From contig OX104134.1 of the NCBI GenBank assembly GCA_944470555.2, positions 99,504,701 to 99,568,700 of the forward strand: a stretch of DNA of 64,000 nucleotides. Reading direction: 5' to 3'. Source of the stretch: Heterobilharzia americana (taxonomy: Eukaryota; Platyhelminthes; Trematoda; Strigeidida; Schistosomatidae). Under the pieces are notes generated by a model. It saw nothing but the letters and a program-made list of their open reading frames with translations. It was not told the origin of the DNA and searched no databases. Position 1 is the stretch's first letter. Each line of letters starts with the position of its first letter. Positions 56,725-64,000 of the stretch are shown here, piece after piece. Position numbers and translations under genes: made by a program.

Positions 56725-57850
56725 CAACATGAAGAAGAAGATATTCAGGGAAGAGACACGTTTCAATGAATTTATTTTCAAGGTGTACATTCGTATATAT
56801 ATGATATATTTGAATAAGTATATCCTGTGAGGAGAACTAAACACTTTGTCATGATGATGATGATGATGACGATGACATTGATAATAAAATGGATAATGAC
56901 ATAGGTATTTGTGATAACATGATAACATTTGAAGTATGAATGGTAACAAAGTAGATTACTGAATATATGGAATGGTTCATGGAAGGTGTATAACTGAGAA
57001 ACGGGGCGAAAAATTCATCGAAGTGGTAAATCAATTAAGTATTATGTAATAAGTTTAGACAAGTTGGTCAAAATGATTTCAATGTTTTCTAATAAGGTTA
57101 AGATAATTAAGTGTAATAATATTGGAAATTAATCGGAGTAAAGGTAATTTTAATAACAATAGTAATGGTAAAGAAAGGATACAAAGGTTAGATTAACTAT
57201 GGTGGAGGTGATACTAATGGGGGTTAGGGAAAATGTTATCGCCATGGTAAAACATTGTGACTACTGTACATACTGTTTTTGTACACACAGATCAGGTTTA
57301 AGTTCATGAATAGGTAAAGCCTCCACTAGTTTAAGCAGTTTGAAACGAAGAAAAAGTGGAAGGTTTAGGTGAATTTGATAAAGATTTGTGTTGGTTTGTT
57401 AAGTGATAGAAATCAATGAAATGTTGTAGAATAGGACTTCTAACAGACTTTCTTTGACTTTTATAAAGCTAAGTAGGAACATGTATGTCGTATATGTGTG
57501 TAGAAATCATTCTGTAGCTACGACCGATGTACCCCGTTGCTCGACAAGAGTAGGTGAACTGATAGATGCAAATAGATGCAGTGAAATGAGGAAGGTTACC
57601 TTGAACACAAACGGAGAATAGTTTAGAGCTAGTAAAAGTCAACGGAACTCTTCTTATCATAATCACAAATATCTATGTCATCATCCATTTTATTATTGCA
57701 GTCATCGTCATCATCAGATAGTGTTTTGGTTCTCCTTACAGGATATAATTTTTCAAACCTGATTGATATACGAATGTACAGGTTGAAAATAAATTCATTG
57801 AACAGAGTCTATTCACTAAATATCTTGTTCTTGACATTCGTAATAAACAG
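56725..57850. repeat. Second foldback, arms about 185 bp, around a PLE fragment
   Basis: The left arm (56725-56910) and right arm (57655-57850) are inverted copies: TTCAATGAATTTATTTTCAA, GTACATTCGTATAT, TATATCCTGT.AGGAGAAC, GATGATGA repeats, ATAATAAAATGGAT.ATGACATA.. It directly abuts the previous palindrome. The right end continues into the PLE-linked terminal repeat (57850-57905, …GTTTTACTCTTATATTAAT). Confidence 0.82.
57475..57665 (-). pseudogene. PLE GIY-YIG fragment
   Basis: Minus strand: SICIYQFTYSCRATGYIGRSYRMISTHIYDIHVP matches the C-Y-F-C-C--YIGR----S-RI-EH-P pattern of the PLE nuclease at 19.9 kb. Catalytic residues after the YIGR block are partly replaced. A stop follows. It lies inside the second foldback. 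Confidence 0.72.
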
Positions 57851-57905
57851 ACTACAACGGAATTACAACCTACCAGAGTGCTCGTGTTTTACTCTTATAT
57901 TAATC

Positions 57906-59186
57906 TACTCATCTATTGCAAGTATACACCGAATTCTATTGTTTATGTTTGCGACGTAGCCATTGACCTATGCGAGAATCACTTTTTGATTAATTTCCAG
58001 CAACTGAAAAAGATCGGTTTCATGCTTTTTGGCATTTGTCAGTAAGATGAATTTACGAAGTAGAGGAGTGGGTGCATCCTTAAAAATGCAATTTGCATCA
58101 CCCGATGTTCTAGTGAGGAGTTTATATCACTCAATCATATGATAACCACGTGGAATACTCTCTGAGGCGAGTGGAAGAGATGCCCATTTTAGAACTTAAG
58201 GCTGATGAGTAGCAGAAAATTGATGCTACAAGTCACAGTTAGCTTTTTTCATACTGTCATAACTGAGGGGATCATACAAACACAATCATTGCAGTTGTAA
58301 AGAAAAGTGAGTCATAAAACCGTATCCAATAAATTATTATTCATCCAAGTTACAATGATAAGCTTTGTCGTAGAACAAAAGGAATAAATATATCTAATTA
58401 TTAGATCACTCAAATTTGATTGTTTAGTCTCTATACTTAACAAAGCTGACAATATTCCACTGGTCGTTTTTTCAACAAGTTAATTTACTATGACAAAACA
58501 TATGATCCAGACACAGTGGATTATGGTGCAAAACTTTGTTGAAATAGAATGATTCTACTGGCCATTTTCTCGACGACTGAAACAATCAATTAGGTTACTT
58601 TATTTCGGCTCTAAAGTTAATTTCTTCATAAGACAAAGGAACATTGTTGCTCATTATACACTTGCTAGAATAGCCTATAAAGCCATCCATTGAAATCATA
58701 ATTAAGTGTTAAATAACAACTGAAATGTGAAAATGTCATCAAGAAGATTATAGTTCGCCAATTTAGTTGGCTATCAATACCTAAAAAGAGACTTGAAATG
58801 TCTACTTTAATGTAAAATGAATAAAGAGAATCGAATTCTGTCGATTTCACCCTAGAATACAATAAATATTTACAATTTTCTTAAAAATTTCACACACCAG
58901 TCAGTAATTTTGCCCCCTGCTATTTCATTATACACATCTATATTTTATCCATTCACACATGAAACATGGATCGATGTAAATTTATTCAGAATTTGTGCGA
59001 ATAACAACGAGATATCGAAATATTAGAGACAGTAAACGAAAGTCAACCCATAGACTGATTAGTCATTGGAAAGTAACTGATTTTTCATTGTCTATTCCTG
59101 AGTGCTGATCAAATTCAGTAGGTCAGTTATGCAATTTGGCTACCAAGGTAGAAGGCTGAAAGTCACAAGGTACTTTCGATGCATGG
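57906..59186. other. Mostly unrecognised AT-rich sequence
   Basis: Nothing coding. 59041-59110 (GACTGATTAGTCATTGGAAAGTAACTGATTTTTCATTGTCTA…) matches part of SINE family C. Confidence 0.4.
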
Positions 59187-61950
59187 CATTATTATAATTA
59201 CTTGCCCTTTAGATTCCTACTGGAAAATAAGGCTTCAGTTGCACGTCACTATTTCACTTTCTTCTCTGCAGTCTTCTTAACCTGGCTCCACGACTGCCCA
59301 CAAGCTTTCATTTCTTCTTCACACGATCTCCTCCATTTCACCTTCGGCTGAGACGCCCAACTCTTCGTTTCCCATTTCGGCTCCCCTAATGTGTGATGTC
59401 CCCAATCGGCCTTCTCAGTGTATGTCCAATCCAATCCATCTTCACTTCCGTCTTCTGCATATTTCTTAAGTGATACGTCCACGGTTAGTTGGTTCGTCGC
59501 CAACCAGTCAGCCAGAGATCTTCGTTGCTTATTCTTCCTGGTCATCCATCTCATCTTCAGTATCGAGTGAGTGCAGGTGGCAGCTGTTCATGTATGTCTC
59601 CAGTTGTTTGTTGGAAATTCTTTTCGTAACCCACCACCAAGTCTCTCAACCATCACATAGAAGCACTGACTGACTTGACTGACTCAGTGTTGAAAATCTG
59701 GATCTTGTTCACGCTGTATGCTGGGTCCAGTGCAGTGCAGTACAGTGGAGTGCAGTGGGGGTGGGGTAGATCTCTACACTGATTTCAGATCAATGAAGGC
59801 CTATCTTGCTGTCTTTCCAATTCTGACTGGCTTTAACATCCTCATCCGTGCTACCGCCACCGCCTGTAATTCAGACGATGCTGCCTAGGTAGGTAGGTAA
59901 GTAGGTAGGTAGATGAACGAGGCTACTTCATTTGGATTTCTCTCGCTCATGGTGATTGAAGCTTGTTGTTGTTGGTGGTGGTGGTGGTGTTGGTTGAATA
60001 TCTTCATCACCTCTGTCTTCTCTACGTTCACCTGAAGTCAGTCCCGTATTCGCTTCCCCGCCTCTTTTGTCAACTTGTTAGCTTTTGCCTGTACATCTTC
60101 AAGTTCGTGTGACATTAGACACAAGTCATCGGTGAAATCCAAAACTTCTTGGCCGTTCCCATCCGTCAGGCGTATTACGCCCTTCTCACTCCTCACAGCT
60201 GTCTGTTGCATGATCCAGTCCAATCCGCTCAACTATAATCAACAACGTCATCGGTGATAATTGTAGGTGGCAACCTTGTCTTACTCCTGTCTTCACTTCA
60301 ATGGCATCACTAAGCTATGCATTGTGAATCACTTGGCATGCGGCGTCTTCATATACCTGTTGAATGAGGTTGATAGAGGTTTGTGTCACTAAAGCCGGAG
60401 TGTTGAAACAGCAGTTGCCAAATTACTCCTCGGTTGACGCCTCGATCGAAGGCCTTATCAAAGTCGATGATGTTGAGGTAAAGATCCATTTGACTGTCAT
60501 TCTGTACTCTGTTCTATGATGATGCATAGCGTGGCATTGCAATTTGATCCACACATGATTTGTACTTCCTGAATCCAGCCTGTTCCGGTCGAAGTTTTGA
60601 ATCCAGTGCACCCTTTATTCTCTCCAGGAAGATGCGGCATAATATTTTGCTCACTTGGGGTGAACTGGAGTAGAGCATGATTCCTCGACAGTTCTTACAA
60701 AGACTTAAGTCGCCCTTCTTCTGGAGTTTGACAAGGTAGCCTTTCTTCCAATCAGTCAGCAGGTACCATTCCTTCCTTCCAAACCTTCTGCAGTAGTGGT
60801 ATGAGCATGTCCAGTAGCCTGTTGTGCTTCACTTGCCAGTGTGTCGTAGAAAGGTCTTTTGTCTTCGCGCGCACTCTTCTTCACCTCTTTGTCCAGTGGA
60901 GTATTTTATAGGTTGCAGTCAGTTCCTCTTGTCGTTGTGCATCCTGGCATTGCACTGGTTCATCTTCTCCTTCACCATCTTCCTCTCCCTCCTCCATAAG
61001 CTTCCATGTGTCCATTGAGATCCATTCCACTCCTTATCCTCTTTCTTATTCCTTCCTAATACGGCTGTGCAGGTTTCTTTCCACATCCCTTTCAAAGATT
61101 TCCAGTGTTCTTCCAAGCAGGTTCCTTCAGGGATGTTGCTCAGTGTCTCTTATTTTGTTGTGATGGCTGACTGACATGAAGATGTCGTTTGTAGTTTTGT
61201 CCTTCAGTTCAGTTCAGTATCTGTTCTGGGTGGTTGTTCAACTTGAACTGTGGTCGATCATCACCAACTTCTTTGGAAGAGGCTTTCAACTTGATTTTGG
61301 AGGTAGGTTCCTTGCAGTAGGTGGCCAGTGGTGTGAACCACCTACATCTTCTCCCCTTCTTGATCTGATGTTGTGTCCAGTAGGCTGAGTGCATCTTCAC
61401 TTTCTTGAGATTGAGATGAAGTCGATTTGATTTTTAGTGTAGTGTGTCCTGGTGTCTGGTGAAGTGCATGTTGTTGCCTTGTGAATATGCTTGTGTTTGT
61501 AGACACTGCCTCGCCTCCAATCACCAAATTGTTGAATGCGCAGGAGTCTGCAAACAGTTCTCTGTTGTCATTCATTTCATTGAGTGCCTGTCGACCCATG
61601 ATTGGTTCTCTTCCTGTGTTGTCCACTACCAGTTTCGCATTGATGTTGCCCATTAGAATGAATTTTGAAGTCGTTATTCGGGGTGTGGTTTTGTGGATTA
61701 CTGATTGCAGCTGTCTGTGGAATTCTTCCTTCTTCTCTTGATCTACATTATTTGTAGTGTAGGTGAGTAGCATTGTATGATTGTGACTTTCCTTCCTTTT
61801 GAGATGAATCTTGCTCTCGTGATCCTGATCCTGTATGAGGAGATTGGTTCCCACTGCGTGAGAGAGAAAGCCTTCGATGCTGTTGGGGGCATGATGATAG
61901 CCACTGGAAAACTCAGTGTGCTCGTAGTTGTCGTTTTGCCTAAAATCTAA
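59187..61950 (-). pseudogene. Decayed RTE copy (minus strand), 5' end missing
   Basis: The 3' coding tail lies at 59200-59250 with a short ATTATTATAAT end. Going upstream on the minus strand: the GHHTLGEP/RW block (59400), the poly-Gln-equivalent GTTGTTGTTGG region (59965), RT motif C region (EVLDFTDDLCLMSHELED, 60120), motif A remnants (60430-60480), the pre-RT region (EEHWKSLKGMWKETCTAVLGR, 61080), and EN pieces (KFILMGNINAKL near 61640; NNLVIGGEAVSTN). It stops near 61945, about 340 bp short of the element's 5' end. Many frameshifts. It shares a TGCAG-rich insertion (59728-59752) with the 43-kb fragment. Confidence 0.9.
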
Positions 61951-62059
61951 CATAACTTATTCAAAAAGAATAGAGTATCGATCAGAAACTATGACGGATA
62001 TAAAATGTTGTAGATAAAAGGTTAAGGATACCAGGAAATACTAAAGAGTAAATAAGTGG
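61951..62059. other. Short unrecognised spacer
   Basis: No feature seen. Confidence 0.4.
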
Positions 62060-62420
62060 TAAACATGGGTAGCGGCCAGTGGTGGAATCACAGAGGTGCA
62101 GCTCACCCTAACTTCGACTCATTAGCTGGATACCCCTGCATGTTCCCACTAGGCAACCGAGTCACGATAACCACCTCTTGTGTGACACATCAAAGCGTTT
62201 TCAAGCCATCGGTCACGGGTTCACATCTTTGTGGGAATAACATCACTCACTGGAGGCGCACCCTGTACTCCACTGCTAGTCACTATCCATCATTACCAAA
62301 AAATTTAGACTACAGGCAACACTCAGGCATCAACACACCACACCAACACCATGTGCTAATACACACCGATCAATTCAGTCTAATCAACAACCGAACAATA
62401 CAAGCAACAAAATAAAAGTT
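62060..62420 (+). mobile_element. Sm-alpha-type SINE, decayed, with full tail
   Basis: AATAACATCACTCACTGGAGG…CACCCTGTACTCCACTGCTAGTCACTATCCATCATTACC (62240-62300) is the linker and post-hammerhead block. The tail CAGGCAACACTCAGGCATC…CAATTCAGTCTAATCAACAACC…ACAATACAAGCAACAAAAT follows to 62412. The hammerhead core itself is deleted or unrecognisable. Head boxes are weak. Confidence 0.65.
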
Positions 62421-62859
62421 AATAAATGCTCATAATTACATACAATGACTACTAATCTTGTCGTCATTTCATTCGAGAATCTTCCATTAGATTATGCTCA
62501 CAACTATGATCATTATTATTAGACTCTGCTTCAATTTACTCCTTTGACTAATATTTACGACTATTTCTGTCCAACATTCTGTTCTCGCTCGATGAATTAA
62601 ATTACACTAATTTTCAGTAGAAATACATAGAGGATTCTTAAACAAAATAACAACATGAGTAGCAATCAAACAATTTAGGGATATGACACTATAAGATGAC
62701 ACTAGTGAGTAAGTAACACAATAAATGAACGAAATATTGTGAGTTATGCTCAGTTGTTAGCTAAATCATTCAATATGGGCAGAAGGTGATGTAACTAAGT
62801 AAATCTGAATTATTGAGAATCTGTAGCAGATTAATGAAGGTGTCATCGAATAACATTCA
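62421..62859. other. Unrecognised AT-rich sequence
   Basis: Nothing supported. Confidence 0.35.
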
Positions 62860-63190
62860 AGAAGAAGCACGAAAGTTGACAGTGGTTGATTATAGCTCTC
62901 TTTCGAATTCATAAACCAGGTTTGGGGCGTTTAATGGGTATGGCTTCAGGATATGTGAGGAGAGTTGGACATGTTTATTTGTTATCTTGAAGGAGTTGAG
63001 GATGTATGTTTTTTGTTCAGTGTCAAGTGATTGCGCCTTTCAAAGTGTTATTTTTCCTCTGTCGCAGACTCTTCGAAATATGATCAGTAGTTCTAGGATG
63101 CATCCTTCTTTTAATTCTTCCAATGTATCTGCTTCGATAGCTACATGTAAATTGACAACTGTCGACTTCTGAATGGACTAAAGATCACAT
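62860..63190 (-). pseudogene. PLE GIY-YIG C-terminal fragment
   Basis: Minus strand: CQFTCSYRSRYIGRIKRRMHPRTTDHISKSLRQ…NNTLKGAIT, then after stops LKPYPLNAPNLVYEFERELS. It follows the C-F-C-C-S-YIGR--RR---R--EH---- pattern of the fragment at 19.93-20.1 kb, with the Glu before His replaced by Asp. Truncated on both sides. Confidence 0.7.
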
Positions 63191-64000
63191 GGTTTAGTAC
63201 ACAGAAATTAACTTGACTGCAAGTAACCTTATAGCCAGTGATTTCTTCATTCGTCCGTTAATAGTTCATCCAATACGTTTGGAAATGAGGTGAATGAATA
63301 GAGGCTTTTGCTGGTCGACGTTTTGCACTCTGCTTCTTAATATCTGCTGACAAATGGGGTAACGTGAAAGGTCACACAAGTAACTGCTGAAATAACTAAT
63401 TATTTTTCGCTATTTTATACAAAAAATTACCTTTCTAGTTGGAATGTGATAAAGTGTTCAGTTATTTCATTATTTGCTTGGGTGACCTTTAAATCGATAA
63501 ATGCTTATGGATATCCCGTAAGCATCTTTAAGATGTTCGTAATTCTACTTTATCACTGGAACATATGACATGAACTCTGTAGAATAGGATTTTAACTAAT
63601 ATTCGTTTTTAGTTAATCGGACAAAAGTTATTAAAATTCAGGTCTATACCATTCCATCCTCCTTCAGATACATAAGTAGATGGCGTTTGAACTCCATTAC
63701 TGGCACAGAGAGAAGATCCAGATGTTAGCATATAATATCCATGGTTTCATGAATAGGTACATTTTCGAAGAAGGGAAGCTATTTCAAACGACACTATGAA
63801 GGTTTAGGAAACAATAATATAACTCAAGTTTTTGGCAAACCGAAAGAAATCTTTAAGGCTGTATGCAGTCACTTGTAGAGGAACTGATGCCAATTTTTCA
63901 GCTAAACAATGGACTACTTTGTGATAAGATGAATTAACCATGGATAGAATAGATCTGAGTGGGATACATTGTTTATGTACTTCATGTTAACAACATAATC
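63191..64000. other. Unrecognised sequence
   Basis: No supported feature. Confidence 0.35.

Overview
The window looks like a transposon-saturated, gene-poor stretch of a flatworm genome, most likely a blood fluke (Schistosoma or a close relative). The grounds are: an RTE-clade non-LTR element with a TAA-repeat tail present in many copies; a CsRn1-type Ty3/gypsy element primed by tRNA-Trp; Penelope-like elements (PLEs) with GIY-YIG domains; and tRNA-derived SINEs that carry hammerhead ribozymes, a hallmark of the schistosome Sm-alpha family. Species is not resolved. I find no convincing host gene exon, rRNA or functional tRNA gene; nearly every long reading frame belongs to a retroelement or is a shadow of one.

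Layout. 1-9.0 kb: unrecognised sequence, a 69-bp RTE stub with a target-site duplication (TSD) at 2.1 kb, and a broken near-full-length RTE copy at 4.26-7.47 kb. 9.0-14.2 kb: one complete but disabled gypsy element on the minus strand (LTR, PBS, gag, protease/RT/RNase H/integrase, PPT, LTR). 15.7-16.8 kb: a decayed CR1-like RT. 16.9-20.2 kb: a minus-strand PLE bounded by inverted terminal repeats and split by a solo gypsy LTR, then a SINE with a hammerhead and a second PLE end. 20.3-23.7 kb: another broken RTE copy. 24.6-27.8 kb: an intact RTE element with a 1043-residue endonuclease/reverse transcriptase ORF and a clean TSD, the best candidate for a live element.

28-42 kb holds SINEs of three tRNA-derived families, two of them with hammerhead motifs and several arranged as inverted pairs, plus 5'-truncated RTE copies at 31.1-32.2 and 33.1-33.9 kb. 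42-46 kb is PLE debris with an RTE fragment inside it and a 280-bp near-perfect palindrome. 46-55 kb is mostly unrecognised, with non-LTR RT remnants at 48.6 and 49.9 kb and, at 52.04-52.24 kb, a SINE whose tRNA-like promoter boxes and hammerhead ribozyme both look intact. 55.9-57.9 kb contains two large nested foldbacks made of PLE sequence. 59.2-61.95 kb is a decayed minus-strand RTE copy, followed by a SINE and a last PLE GIY-YIG fragment.

How they work together: the intact RTE can supply endonuclease/RT, and SINEs generally depend on such a partner (inference). The SINE hammerheads would process Pol III transcripts. The PLE and RTE debris shows inverted duplication and tract sharing between copies, which suggests repeated template switching or gene conversion.
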